The position numbers and the translations under genes are program-made. Shown here one piece after another: positions 1 to 9,090 of a DNA stretch of 64,000 nt (position 1 is the first letter of the stretch; each line of letters opens with the position of its first letter). The DNA comes from an uncultured Pirellulaceae bacterium (lineage in GTDB: Bacteria > Planctomycetota > Planctomycetia > Pirellulales > Pirellulaceae). The notes under the pieces are model-generated. The model was not told the origin of the DNA. It searched no databases and worked only from the letters and a program-made list of their open reading frames with translations. The DNA is taken from positions 1-64,000 of the forward strand of contig CALFUT010000016.1 of the NCBI GenBank assembly GCA_937929805.1, given 5' to 3'.

Positions 1-18
1 CTTGGTCTTGGGCTTCAT
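1..18 (-). CDS. Possible 5' end of a CDS running off the window
   Basis: An ATG on the minus strand at position 18 opens a frame reading MKPKTK before the window ends. Six codons are too few to assign a family. The short basic start would suit a small ribosomal protein such as bL35, but that is only a guess, and no clear ribosome-binding site is visible upstream. Confidence 0.2.
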
Positions 19-914
19 GAGAGGGCTCAAATTGCAAGGTTTCGAAAAGTATCCTTCAACTTCCTTGCAATCTAAACCATCAACCTAAACCAAACCAGGC
101 TGCTTTTACCCAACCGAAACTCATTCCGCAGGGACGACTACCCAATCAAGAAGAACAAAGGCCTACGAAAAAACGAAAAAACGCGTAACAGAATCGAAAC
201 ACTAGAAAATTCTTTTCACCTCCCCAGGGTAAGGCTCCGTCCGCACCCCGGTTTAAGGCTCCGTCCGCATCCCGGTACAACGCTCCGTCCGCACCGCTTG
301 GATGGTTGAGCTATCTGCCGCACACAGCTCGGGCGGAGCCTCGCTCTCCCGACGACACGATCGCCTGGAAACCGACAGTGAAATTGAAAAGCGGACGCTG
401 ACCAAACAGGAGTCACGGGAAAAATTGGCTCCCTGCGAACCACCTATCCAAATGTTCCGTTTAGGCAGTTTTGGGCTGCCTTTCGGGCGGTGGCGGTTCT
501 GCCGCTTGTTCGTAGCGAATTCCGACTGTTCCGGTTCCAGCGGTTCATCCCCGCTTCCCCCGATACCGATGAAGATTACACGCGTGTCCGCCAACACACG
601 AGAAATCGCCTTCGGTACGGGCTACCCATCATGGAACGTCCGTTTCAACCGCCGCATAGCGTATTTCGATAATCAGGCGGATTTGCCGAGTCCAAAAGAA
701 ATTGCCAAGTGGATTTGCACGCACCGTGAAGTATAATTCAGTGGCTTTTCAATCGCGCAGAACGAGCAATCGTTGCGATTTAGCTATTTTGACATTCGAT
801 AAATTGACGACGTTTTGCGAGCCTCCCGGTCGCAATAAGCGGCGCTCATCTGAGCGACGCTGAAATTCGTTTTGATCGCCGGTTTTTGATCGGCTCTAGT
901 TTTGAGGTGCTGCA
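19..914. other. Long intergenic region without a convincing gene
   Basis: I see no supported gene here. The open frames present have no recognisable domain and are partly built from the GGCTCCGTCCGCACC repeat described separately at 231-302. Bases 340-360 carry the companion motif CTCGGGCGGAGCCTCGCTCTC. The last 100 bases before the gene at 915 probably hold its promoter, but no clear consensus boxes stand out. Confidence 0.5.
231..302 (+). repeat. Three 24-bp tandem units of the GGCTCCGTCCGCACC repeat
   Basis: Units begin at 231, 255 and 279, each carrying (G/C)GCTCCGTCCGCA(C/T)CC with a variable linker. The same core recurs in the coding array at 26557-27230 and, reversed, at 43436-43537, so it is a dispersed family in this genome. 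Confidence 0.7.
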
Positions 915-1739
915 ATGAAGTGGATGGGCCAAACGCTGACGCTGTTGATTTTGATCATGAGCATTTGCTTTTTCGTGATCTCGATCATGGTGGGTGCCAC
1001 GCACCGAAACTGGAAAGAAGCCGCCACGAAAGCGAACCAAATCGCTTCGTCTGCCACGGCTCGCTTAGAAGAAGCAAAATCTCAGACCGGCGAAAAGCAG
1101 AAGCTGCTGGCCGCTGAGAAGTTCTCTCGCGCGATGCAGATTGCACAATTGGAATCGCAACTCAAACGAGCCAACGAAGAATACCGAGCCAAAGAAGAAC
1201 AGCTGCGGAAGGAAACCGAACTCGGTCAGCAGCTGATCTCACAGCTTGAGCAGGCGGAAAAGCGATTGGCTCAGCAGGATCAGGAAGTTTCCACGCTTAA
1301 GAATAGCAACTCAAAACTGGTTGATGAAATTGCGGACAAGTTCGCGATGGTTCAAAACCTGACCAACCAGCAGTTCGAGCTTGGGAATCGGCTGGAAGCG
1401 GTCGACCAACTCAATCAAGACCTGACCGAAAACCTCGCAATCAAAGATCGCGTCATGAAAGCCAACGGCTTGACTGACACGGACTTCACCGACGACATCA
1501 CGCCGCCGATCGATGCGTTTATCGTAAAAGTGAACGATCGAGGCGACGCCATCGGCATCAGTGCCGGTACCGATGATGGTTTACGAGTCGGTCACGAGTT
1601 TGACATTTATCGCGGCGATCGCTACGTCGGGAAAGCCAAGATCACTCGCGTTGATCACGATGTCAGCGTTGGACGTACGATCAAGGACTTCATGAAGGAC
1701 CGCGTACGAGAGGGAGATCATGTCACAAGTAAGTTCTGA
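915..1739 (+). CDS. Membrane-anchored coiled-coil protein
   Basis: A 274-residue protein. Residues about 5-30 form a single N-terminal membrane segment (WMGQTLTLLILIMSICFFVI). Residues about 35-170 are an Ala/Glu/Lys/Gln-rich coiled coil. The last 85 residues, from about 190, form a compact mixed domain with GISAGTDDGLRVGHEFDIYRG and an ending REGDHV, which resembles small beta-barrel domains that follow coiled coils in planctomycete envelope proteins. The membrane segment and topology suggest that it sits in the cytoplasmic membrane with the coil and C-terminal domain outside. It overlaps the next gene by 20 bases, so the pair is probably translationally coupled. Function unknown; a structural or scaffolding role is inference. 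Confidence 0.75.
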   Translation: MKWMGQTLTLLILIMSICFFVISIMVGATHRNWKEAATKANQIASSATARLEEAKSQTGEKQKLLAAEKFSRAMQIAQLESQLKRANEEYRAKEEQLRKETELGQQLISQLEQAEKRLAQQDQEVSTLKNSNSKLVDEIADKFAMVQNLTNQQFELGNRLEAVDQLNQDLTENLAIKDRVMKANGLTDTDFTDDITPPIDAFIVKVNDRGDAIGISAGTDDGLRVGHEFDIYRGDRYVGKAKITRVDHDVSVGRTIKDFMKDRVREGDHVTSKF

Positions 1740-1992
1740 TTTTGACGAACCGCTGCTTGACGATGCTGATCTGGTCGACGACGGATTCGGAGACAGCGAC
1801 TTCGGCGACGGCGGCTTTGATGATGGCTTGGAAGCCCAAGAATGGGACGACAGCGCCGAAGGAGCAGTCGCGAAGGCGGCTCCCATCAAGAAACAAGGCT
1901 TCAGCATCTACACGGTGATGCTGATCATGTCTTTCGTCTTCCTGACGGCGGCGGCCATTATGATTTTTATGGAACTGGGGCGATTGAAGTAA
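1720..1992 (+). CDS. Small acidic tail-anchored membrane protein
   Basis: A 90-residue protein. Residues 1-60 are very acidic and low in complexity (many Asp with Gly and Phe), and residues about 61-86 form one C-terminal membrane helix (VMLIMSFVFLTAAAIMIFMEL). The start codon lies inside the 3' end of the preceding coiled-coil gene. The C-terminus ends ELGRLK, which matches in layout the end of the next protein (ELRQFG), so the two look like diverged paralogues. The likely topology is N-terminus in the cytoplasm. No enzymatic motif is visible and I do not recognise a named family. Confidence 0.7.
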   Translation: MSQVSSDFDEPLLDDADLVDDGFGDSDFGDGGFDDGLEAQEWDDSAEGAVAKAAPIKKQGFSIYTVMLIMSFVFLTAAAIMIFMELGRLK

Positions 1993-2022
1993 TCGCCGAT
2001 TCGATTTCGGACTAACTACGCT

Positions 2023-2472
2023 ATGGCAGATTCAGATTCGTTTTTTGACGACGATGATTTGATCGACGACAGCTTTGCTGGCGCTCCGTCGGAAGAACTG
2101 CTGCGCGAATCCGAGGGTTCTTTCGAGAACCTGGATGATGTGGGGCTCGATTCCGACACCCCCGACGCTGCCATCCCGCAGGAAGAATTGATCGCCAAGG
2201 CTCAAGAAGAAGCCTCGGTGGAAGATGACCAGCAGCCAGCAGAAGCAGAAGCCTCGGAAACAGCGGAAGCTGCCGTCGCGACGAAGCCCGCAAAGAAAAA
2301 GAGCCGTTTCAATTTCGGGGCAATCGACACCAGCGAGATCACCATCTTCGATGCCGCGCTGTTGATCTCATTGATCTTCATCTCGCTGGCAACATTGATG
2401 ATGTTTTTTGAACTGCGTCAGTTCGGAAACTTCCCGTTCGACGGATTCCCGTGGCGTACCGACAAGTTTTAG
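2023..2472 (+). CDS. Acidic membrane protein, paralogue of the upstream gene
   Basis: A 149-residue protein that starts with an Asp/Ser-rich stretch (MADSDSFFDDDDLIDDSF), continues with a Glu/Ala-rich linker containing a basic patch KPAKKKSRF near residue 90, and ends with one membrane helix at about residues 110-133 followed by ELRQFG. It begins 30 bases after the previous stop and is most likely in the same operon. The pairing of an acidic head and a membrane tail in two neighbouring genes, with a coiled-coil membrane protein before them, suggests a three-component membrane assembly, though this is inference. Confidence 0.7.
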   Translation: MADSDSFFDDDDLIDDSFAGAPSEELLRESEGSFENLDDVGLDSDTPDAAIPQEELIAKAQEEASVEDDQQPAEAEASETAEAAVATKPAKKKSRFNFGAIDTSEITIFDAALLISLIFISLATLMMFFELRQFGNFPFDGFPWRTDKF

Positions 2473-2488
2473 GATCTGCGGCCCGTCT

Positions 2489-4195
2489 TCATCGCTTGCG
2501 TGCTTCGCGAACGACCTCAGGCCGGGAAACTCGAACCGCCGATGAACCCATCGCGAATCCATCCGGCGACACGACCACCGCTCGAATTTGGCAACGTCCT
2601 GACGCGGATTCCGGCACCTCGATCACTTGCTCAAACGAGCCCCGCTTCACCGGCACATTGATCTTTGCCACGGTCCGCTGCTGAACCTGACGATAAACTT
2701 CGTCGTACTGGCGAAAGGCGAAGTCGGATGACTCGTACTCTCGACGGCGTTTGGGTCGCTTCAGAAATCGGTCGCGGTCGTAAACGAGCTCGATCTGCAG
2801 TTCACCATCGCTTGGAGCCACACCTTCGACCGACAGGTTTGTTCCAGCCACCACTTTGTCCTTCACGTCGATTGATAACCGTTGGGGGCGAGCCAACTTA
2901 AGCAGTGGGTCGCCCAGCAAATGGATCAGCTTCGCATGCTCCAGCCGTTCAAGTGGAAGCAACTGCGGGAACGGACTGAGCGACTTCCCCATTTCTTCGA
3001 TCAGGCGTCGGTATCGATCGCCATCGGTTTCTGATCCTTCCTCGCCAGCCATCCGCCGCAACGAGACCCGAACCAGTTCTCCCAACGTGGGTGCCTCGCC
3101 CTCGAAAAACTCCTCCATCATCTCCAGCGATAACCGACTCATCGCATACGGCATCGTCACCCGCGTCCCGCACAAAACTGCGATGGGACCGCCCGGGCGC
3201 ATCAGCATCGTTTCCGCCAACCCGTCCTGACAACCGTCCGTCGCGCCGGTGTAACATGCCAGAAAGATCGCAATTGGACTGCCTTGAGTGCACGACAATT
3301 GACGGGCACGATTTATATCCAGAATGGGATGCGATTGGTCGGGAAGGTGAACGTGATCCAGCTGACAGCGATTGCCGTGTCCGACATAAACCCAAAACAA
3401 ACATCCTTCGTTGAATCGGTCAATTGTTGTCTGGCTGAAACGTCGTGGGTCGGGACAGTAGGGGCTCGACCAACTGCCGTAAGTCATTGAAGTCTGGTAC
3501 TCGGCCGGAACCAGATCGGTAATCATCTGCTTGGCCGTTTGCTCGACCACCGCGTCAACGACTCGGCCAAGCCCTCCGACTCCCGCCACTAAATTGATCC
3601 GCCGCTGCCACAACGATTCCCGAAGACTACGATTCGCGTTCGTCTCATACGCGATGACTCGATCCATGAACTGCGTTAACTGTGTCGCTGAATCAGCCGG
3701 AATGCGACCGATCGTGAGCTCAGGCAAACCATCAAAATCGAGGTCCGCATACGTGTTGTCGGTCGCAATGTCTTGGTCGGAGCCAAAGAAGACGTTGACC
3801 TGAGCCGGAACAAAATCGGTCGCGACCAGTTGCTGAAAACGAGCATACTGATCCGCCGAATCACCAACCAGCAACACATGTTTTAGCGGATGAGTGGCCG
3901 CCACGATCTGAATCTGCTGCTTGATCCCCGCAGCGATCGGGGCAGGGGACTCGACGCGAATCTGATAGCCCTGCTGCCGACGATACGCCAACCATTTGGC
4001 TAACGCTGGCTGAAAATCGACGGGACACAAAACCAATGTATCGACTTTTGGGCCACGAAGATCGTTTGCTGGATCCGAAATGAGCTGTGCATCGGCTCGC
4101 GTGCCAAGCAACAGCAGACAAAACAAAACGATCGCGGCCTTTATGCATTGATCGATCATCCACTGTCCTTGTTGATTCTTGAGCTCTTTGTTCAT
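2489..4195 (-). CDS. Secreted C25 family (gingipain-like) cysteine peptidase
   Basis: Counted from the ATG at 4195, the protein has 568 residues; a TTG at 4207 would overlap the upstream stop and is an alternative. An N-terminal hydrophobic segment (IKAAIVLFCLLLLGTRADAQ) is a signal peptide. Next comes a Rossmann-like gingipain N-terminal part with VLLVGDSADQY and the DLDFDGLPELTIGRIPA motif typical of C25 peptidases. The core has the catalytic His in FWVYVGHGN (H273) and Cys in IFLACYTG (C314), the clan CD dyad. The C-terminal 130 residues look like a beta-sandwich. It is directly downstream of the CHAT protein gene with an 8-base gap, so the two are co-transcribed. The family assignment rests on the motifs; the substrate is unknown. 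Confidence 0.8.
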   Translation of the reverse strand: MNKELKNQQGQWMIDQCIKAAIVLFCLLLLGTRADAQLISDPANDLRGPKVDTLVLCPVDFQPALAKWLAYRRQQGYQIRVESPAPIAAGIKQQIQIVAATHPLKHVLLVGDSADQYARFQQLVATDFVPAQVNVFFGSDQDIATDNTYADLDFDGLPELTIGRIPADSATQLTQFMDRVIAYETNANRSLRESLWQRRINLVAGVGGLGRVVDAVVEQTAKQMITDLVPAEYQTSMTYGSWSSPYCPDPRRFSQTTIDRFNEGCLFWVYVGHGNRCQLDHVHLPDQSHPILDINRARQLSCTQGSPIAIFLACYTGATDGCQDGLAETMLMRPGGPIAVLCGTRVTMPYAMSRLSLEMMEEFFEGEAPTLGELVRVSLRRMAGEEGSETDGDRYRRLIEEMGKSLSPFPQLLPLERLEHAKLIHLLGDPLLKLARPQRLSIDVKDKVVAGTNLSVEGVAPSDGELQIELVYDRDRFLKRPKRRREYESSDFAFRQYDEVYRQVQQRTVAKINVPVKRGSFEQVIEVPESASGRCQIRAVVVSPDGFAMGSSAVRVSRPEVVREARKR

Positions 4196-4203
4196 CGCGA
4201 TAT

Positions 4204-7200
4204 TCAATTCTGCTGGCCTGTTTTGCTGCCAGATCCTTCGCTCGTTTCGTCATTCTTTGTTTCTTCTGAAGCGTCGTCGCTGTCTTTGATAACGCCATCC
4301 TCAGTTGCATCGCTTTGGTCGGCAGGAACTCCGTCGCTCGAATCATCTCCATCTTTTGTGGCACTCCCATTTTCGGCCGCTGGTGCTTCAGCCTCAGGGG
4401 GAGCAGCGTTGGCAGCCGGAGCGCTCGCGGCGGGTGCACTGGCTGCAGGAGCGTTCGCAGCGGCGGCCGCCTTCGCAGCTGGTACCTGAATAACCAGCGT
4501 GCTAGACCAGAACACGGGATACTTTGCCGTCGCCTGGTCCGTGCCACGCGGCAATCGCAGCTTGGGTTCCGATTCTTCTGTAATTGTCTGCTGCTTTGCA
4601 AAACGTTTCGCTTCCATGAGTGCCTGACTGCTTGCGAGCGTTTTTCGTTGCCGAAGATACTCGCGCCCAATCTTCAAACTGAGACCGCCACCCGTGTTCC
4701 AGCGACTGATCAAAATTTCATCCGTTCCGGCAGCCATCAAACCGCATGTCGAGAGAAATAGATCGTTTCCCTCCAGCTGATTTTTCAACCCGTTCCCAGC
4801 GTCAGCCTGAAACCCGGGCATAAGCACTGCCTTGGGCCCGAGCCAAGGGAAGGCCACCCACGAATTTAAGGATGGATTATCTCCTTGAGCAAATCCCGGT
4901 GGAACGGGAACAAAGCTGAGTGGTTCCGAGCGATCAATGTTCAAACCACCCCACACCAACCATTGATGGACGAGGCTGGCAAACAGCCCGGAATCAACTG
5001 GCAACTGTTTTACCTGAACGATATCAGGCTGTTGTTTTTTAAGTTCTGCGACTTGGGCTTCGATCAGTTCGACTTGACCACGAGCAGACATTTTCCCAGC
5101 CAACACCGCGGTCGTTGCGTTAACACTCGCCGCTGCGGCGGGACGCTGATCCCCCAAGGCAGAATAAAGCGTGGGGGAGTAACGAACCGCAATCTGGTCG
5201 CCCAGCATCCGCGGATCTTTCTCTTGTCCGCCGACAGGAAACAGTTCCACAGGCGAGTACCACAACCAACCATCGGGAACGATTACCAGTTCTTTTAAGT
5301 CCGTCCATTCGGTCAAATCAACCCTTGGCCAGATCGTCTCCATCAACTTCCGAGCCGGCTTTTGCCATTTGTTCTCATCCAGTTTTTCTGGTTCCAGTAC
5401 GTTGTCCGCAACTTGCAGCGACTTGATGTACGCATTGACAATCGGCTTGAACTTCCGCCGTGCCACTTTGCTTAGATACTGCACGCCTTGATCGCTAACC
5501 ATCAGACTATGGTAAGCATCGGCGGTGGCGACTCCCACGATTGCCCGCTGACCGGGCCGAATCGACTTAAGCCACTTCTCGGCGTCTCGTTGCGGAGGAA
5601 ACTCCATCTTGGCCGGCTCACGCAACAGTGCCAGTTTTGAAATGAAAGCTTCTTGCTGAGCCGCAACCTCAGCCAACTGGGGCAACAACTTGGCCTGCTG
5701 ACGAAGTTCGTCCGATTTTGGATCGGGGACGACGGGCAATGCCGTCAGCTTGGCGTCAATCTGATCCGACTGACGCACCAAATCTTGATAGGCCGGATGC
5801 TTAATAAAAAGGTCACTACGGCGAGCCAACGTTTCCTTGCTGACAGCGAACGAAGACGCGTTAAGCATCCAGCGGAGCGACAACAAACGGCCCGCCATCG
5901 GAAGGTTGGCATAGAATCGGTAACGCCGCAGCCTTTCTGATACATCGATCGCACGAGTATAGTTTTTTCGTGAGACGACAATTTCGAACCATCGCTCTAA
6001 CGCATTCACTCGAGAAAACAGCAACGCAGACATGGCCTCAAACGGATCTAGCAGCCACTCGTCTTCGGAGGGATCATCTAGCAGGACGCCGAAATACTGA
6101 TCTGAACTACGTTCACCAATGGAACCGTTGGCAGAAAGCGTGTTGATCAACTCGATTCGAAAACGAGACAATGATCCGTTGCCACTTTGGTTCATCGCGG
6201 CGTTTAAAAGTGAATTGCCGGACGCAACATCTCCATTCAAAAACGCGGCGGCGGCCGACACGTATCGATATCGACTGGCGATCACGGTCTTGGGAAGCGA
6301 TTCTCGTTTGACCAACTTGGCTGCCTGCCCAAGCACACGATTCGCGTCCGCTCCACTGCCCGCTTCGACCAAGCACTCGGCCAAGCGAACCTGCAACATC
6401 GCGTTCAACCAGTTAAGACGATCGTTAGACCAACCGATCGCATTCTGCAACGGAGGAAAAACGGATCGATTCTTTTTTAAGTGAATCATCGTCGCTTTGC
6501 TGAGCGATTCTTCGACGATGTCGAACTGGTCGAAGATCGCGGCAAGGTAACTGGCTTCCAATGCCAACTTTTGAGCAACGTCGTCGCCTCCGGTTGCCAA
6601 TGCGATGTCGGCCATCGTTAAATAAGCAACGGGGCCGAGCGAGTGGTCATACTTGCCTTCAAATAAGACCGATTTTTTCAAACGGTCCGTCGCATTCTTC
6701 CAATCTTCCAGCGATGCCGCGGCGACGCCTTTCAAGATTCCGTTGTAAGCACCGACCGCCGTGGAAGTGTTGGTGATCGTGCGTCGCAGACCGTTGACCA
6801 ACTCAGTCGTGAACGGATGGTACTTGCACGTCGGACCAAGAATGACTCGACGCCGGTGCATGGCCAATGCCGTACAACGCATGATTTCGGTCACATCGAC
6901 CTGCCGAAGCTCAGCCGGGTTGTAAACGCCGCCCTCTTGGAACGCTCGCAACGCATCAAGACGACCAAAGAGCATCAACATCTCGCTTGGCAACCGCGAT
7001 ACGCGAACTTTTCGCTGCGGCCGGAACCAGTTAACTCGAGCCCGATTGACTTGGACGTTGTCTTCTTGAACTAGGCGAGGCTTTTGAAGACGATCCTGCC
7101 ATTTGAGTTGTGTGTACTGAAGGTACAACTTCAGCGAGCGATCGTACAACTCCAACGCTTCGACATAGTTCCCAAGATGAAAATGGCACTCGCCCATCAT

Positions 7201-7494
7201 CGTCCACGCGCAGACCGAGTCCAAAAACCGCTGGTCTCCAAACCGATACGCCGTTCTGGCACTGGAAGTGAACGATCGCAAAGCAGATCGATAGTCCGCT
7301 TGATAAAAATCGCGGAAGCCTTGGTAGTAAGTCAGCGATGGCAGTCGGCTACCGCTCACTTGAGCGACTGCGGAACCAGCTAGCGACAACAAACCAGTGA
7401 TGCCAACTAGGAATCCGAAGCACATCGCCAAAAACGGCGATTGTCGGTGAATCGCTCCGCGACGAAAATCTGTTTCTTGTGGTGGTCGATTCAT
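4204..7494 (-). CDS. Secreted TPR-CHAT protein with a degenerate active site
   Basis: Counted from the ATG at 7494 it has 1096 residues. An upstream in-frame start at 7611 exists but would place the signal peptide 58 residues in, so 7494 is preferred. Residues about 18-45 form a signal peptide ending AGSAVAQ. Residues about 60-560 are helical with TPR-like repeats. The region from about 640 to 1003 fits a CHAT domain: it contains LISRW near 908-912 and closes with YPVFWSSTLVI, matching the usual hPyyWAaFvl end. In my alignment the catalytic HG motif reads WLVWGG (845-850) and the LSACET motif reads VLMPGF (890-895), so both His and Cys appear replaced. The last 90 residues are an Ala/Pro then Asp/Glu/Ser tail. 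It forms an operon with the C25 peptidase. Confidence 0.75.
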   Translation of the reverse strand: MNRPPQETDFRRGAIHRQSPFLAMCFGFLVGITGLLSLAGSAVAQVSGSRLPSLTYYQGFRDFYQADYRSALRSFTSSARTAYRFGDQRFLDSVCAWTMMGECHFHLGNYVEALELYDRSLKLYLQYTQLKWQDRLQKPRLVQEDNVQVNRARVNWFRPQRKVRVSRLPSEMLMLFGRLDALRAFQEGGVYNPAELRQVDVTEIMRCTALAMHRRRVILGPTCKYHPFTTELVNGLRRTITNTSTAVGAYNGILKGVAAASLEDWKNATDRLKKSVLFEGKYDHSLGPVAYLTMADIALATGGDDVAQKLALEASYLAAIFDQFDIVEESLSKATMIHLKKNRSVFPPLQNAIGWSNDRLNWLNAMLQVRLAECLVEAGSGADANRVLGQAAKLVKRESLPKTVIASRYRYVSAAAAFLNGDVASGNSLLNAAMNQSGNGSLSRFRIELINTLSANGSIGERSSDQYFGVLLDDPSEDEWLLDPFEAMSALLFSRVNALERWFEIVVSRKNYTRAIDVSERLRRYRFYANLPMAGRLLSLRWMLNASSFAVSKETLARRSDLFIKHPAYQDLVRQSDQIDAKLTALPVVPDPKSDELRQQAKLLPQLAEVAAQQEAFISKLALLREPAKMEFPPQRDAEKWLKSIRPGQRAIVGVATADAYHSLMVSDQGVQYLSKVARRKFKPIVNAYIKSLQVADNVLEPEKLDENKWQKPARKLMETIWPRVDLTEWTDLKELVIVPDGWLWYSPVELFPVGGQEKDPRMLGDQIAVRYSPTLYSALGDQRPAAAASVNATTAVLAGKMSARGQVELIEAQVAELKKQQPDIVQVKQLPVDSGLFASLVHQWLVWGGLNIDRSEPLSFVPVPPGFAQGDNPSLNSWVAFPWLGPKAVLMPGFQADAGNGLKNQLEGNDLFLSTCGLMAAGTDEILISRWNTGGGLSLKIGREYLRQRKTLASSQALMEAKRFAKQQTITEESEPKLRLPRGTDQATAKYPVFWSSTLVIQVPAAKAAAAANAPAASAPAASAPAANAAPPEAEAPAAENGSATKDGDDSSDGVPADQSDATEDGVIKDSDDASEETKNDETSEGSGSKTGQQN

Positions 7495-7830
7495 CTCACT
7501 ACCGTTTGTTTGATGGTTCTCGCGACCCAAAACCTGTCGCATTCTCAGCGTGCGGTACTTTCGAGGGACAATTTCTACGGTAGCAGGACACACCAATCGT
7601 CGATGCCTCAATCCGACTACGCCTCAATCTGCCCATCTTTCGCCTTCCTCCTACACCAACACAAAACGGGGGTTCAGGACGCCACATTTGTTAAGAAATA
7701 ACGACTGAGCCAAATTTTCCGGGATTAAGCCAAAGAATGGCCGACCCTGCGACGATACCTTTTGTAACGGTTATCGTGCGGCACGATTTGCTGTGATGGC
7801 GTGCCACGAAACCGCAACTGGAGCTAAACC

Positions 7831-8064
7831 ATGTCTAAGACAACCAAAAATCGGTCCATTCACATTGCCTTGGGCGTTGCCGCATTGCTTTCAACTGCCG
7901 TGACGACAGGATGTCAAGTCAGCGTGGCGGGTCAGACGCTGCCTAGTTCATTCTACCATCTGGATGACGTTCAGTATTTCCCAAAGGGTCCCGAATTCAA
8001 GCTGGCTCGTGAAGCTGCCGCCTTAAAAGAGGCTAGGGCGGAAGAAGCGGCAACCCGACGTTAG
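7831..8064 (+). CDS. Small conserved planctomycete lipoprotein
   Basis: A 77-residue protein preceded by GGAG seven bases before the ATG. A basic N-terminus (MSKTTKNRS) leads into a hydrophobic stretch and the lipobox-like TTGC, so Cys28 would be lipidated. The mature part is short and ends in a charged helix rich in Ala, Arg and Glu. The motif LPSSFYHLDDVQYFPKGPEFKLAREA resembles, from memory, small proteins found widely in planctomycetes. It is divergent from the CHAT operon and stands alone. Function unknown. Confidence 0.75.
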   Translation: MSKTTKNRSIHIALGVAALLSTAVTTGCQVSVAGQTLPSSFYHLDDVQYFPKGPEFKLAREAAALKEARAEEAATRR

Positions 8065-8222
8065 ACATTTCGCAAAAGACTCGCCACGACAGTTGTTCCG
8101 CGAGTCCTAGGCAGAAGGCAAGTTAAAACCTACCGCTAAATAGACCGAAGCCTCGAAGGATTTCCTTAATTTGCCGGTGGGTTATATTCTGCCACTTGCC
8201 CTAAACAATCTACATCGCAGCA
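8065..8222 (+). other. Spacer before a strong terminator, possible 3' UTR or small RNA
   Basis: No open frame here is convincing. The segment links the lipoprotein gene to the terminator at 8223-8258 and is longer than an ordinary 3' UTR. It contains a GC-rich stretch with some self-complementarity. It could be a long 3' UTR or contain a small RNA; the sequence alone does not decide. Confidence 0.3.
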
Positions 8223-8258
8223 GCCCGTCTTGTTGAGTTCTCAGCAGACGGGTTTTTT
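8223..8258 (+). terminator. Rho-independent terminator
   Basis: CCCGTC pairs with GACGGG (outer arms 8224-8229 and 8247-8252), and TGTTGAG pairs with CTCAGCA inside, with one bulged T. Six T residues follow at 8253-8258. It would end transcripts from the lipoprotein gene at 7831. Confidence 0.8.
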
Positions 8259-8376
8259 ATGCGCGCGTGCCCCGCGAGGCTTCAGGGTGCAGGGTGCAGT
8301 GAAGCTTGAACTCGGAGCCCTTAACACGTTTCGCGGTTTCCCAGTTTTCAAAATTCCGCATTCCGCATTTCCGACT

Positions 8377-8919
8377 TCACGCTACTGCGCAAGTGCCACA
8401 GTACTCGAAAAGAGCAACCCACTCGGCGACCGCAGTTTCGTGAACGGCAGGATCTGGCGTTGAGGACGATGCGGCTTGCTGGCACGCGTCAACAAAGTTG
8501 TTGTAGCTCCAGCCACCAGCGATCTGCTCGTCCAGTGTTTCAAAAACTGGGTGTGGCCCAACTTGCCGGCCCCAGTATTTGCTGTTTCCAAAATCGCCTT
8601 CCATGCGATGCATGATCCCGTGCCAGTAACTTCCCTCGGGCGAGTGAATATCTTGGCTGATCGAATGGGATCGATCGAGAAAATTGTGCAGCAGCCAAAG
8701 GCCCGACAGGCAGCACTCGGCCATGCTGTCATCTATGACGCTGGCATTGAAAACGTCAGCGGCCCCCATGCTGCTCAGTTTTTCTAAGCCACCCTGAGCC
8801 GCTGCTCCACCGGTTTTTCCATAGCCATGAAAAGCTTCCTCACTTATGAGTTCACTGGCCGCGGTTGATAGAAATGGAAAGCTGGGCAATGTGAGGCTCC
8901 AGTTTGGACGTGCGGGCAA
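8377..8919 (-). CDS. Conserved hypothetical protein, planctomycete type
   Basis: About 180 residues with a non-ATG start (TTG at 8919; an ATT a few codons further up is also possible because the frame stays open to a TAA). The sequence is rich in Trp, His and Cys with motifs LSGLWLLHNFLDRSHSISQ, EGSYWHGIMHRMEGDFGNSK and YWGRQVGPHPVF, which look strongly conserved rather than random. The pattern of His, Glu and Trp could form a metal or haem site, but I do not know of an assigned function. No signal peptide or membrane helix is seen. A copy of the ATTCCGC heptamer array sits just beyond its 3' end (8350-8372). Confidence 0.65.
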   Translation of the reverse strand: MPARPNWSLTLPSFPFLSTAASELISEEAFHGYGKTGGAAAQGGLEKLSSMGAADVFNASVIDDSMAECCLSGLWLLHNFLDRSHSISQDIHSPEGSYWHGIMHRMEGDFGNSKYWGRQVGPHPVFETLDEQIAGGWSYNNFVDACQQAASSSTPDPAVHETAVAEWVALFEYCGTCAVA

Positions 8920-9090
8920 CGAGCGATGAGCAATAGTTTAGCCGAGCGGTTTGGCGATTGAAATCGCCCAGCAGCGTGACCTTGGGTGATCCAAAGGCTT
9001 GCGATTTGCCTTGTTGCTCCCGTGCGCGACTCCTATACTCCGCCGCCCACTAACGATGACGATGCGCCGTGAAGGAATGGACGGACCGGC

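Noticed and set aside
302-736. 144-residue frame in the first spacer, with a frame on the other strand
   Set aside because: Part of the frame is the GGCTCCG repeat, the composition is poor in typical protein features, and no ribosome-binding site or family is visible.
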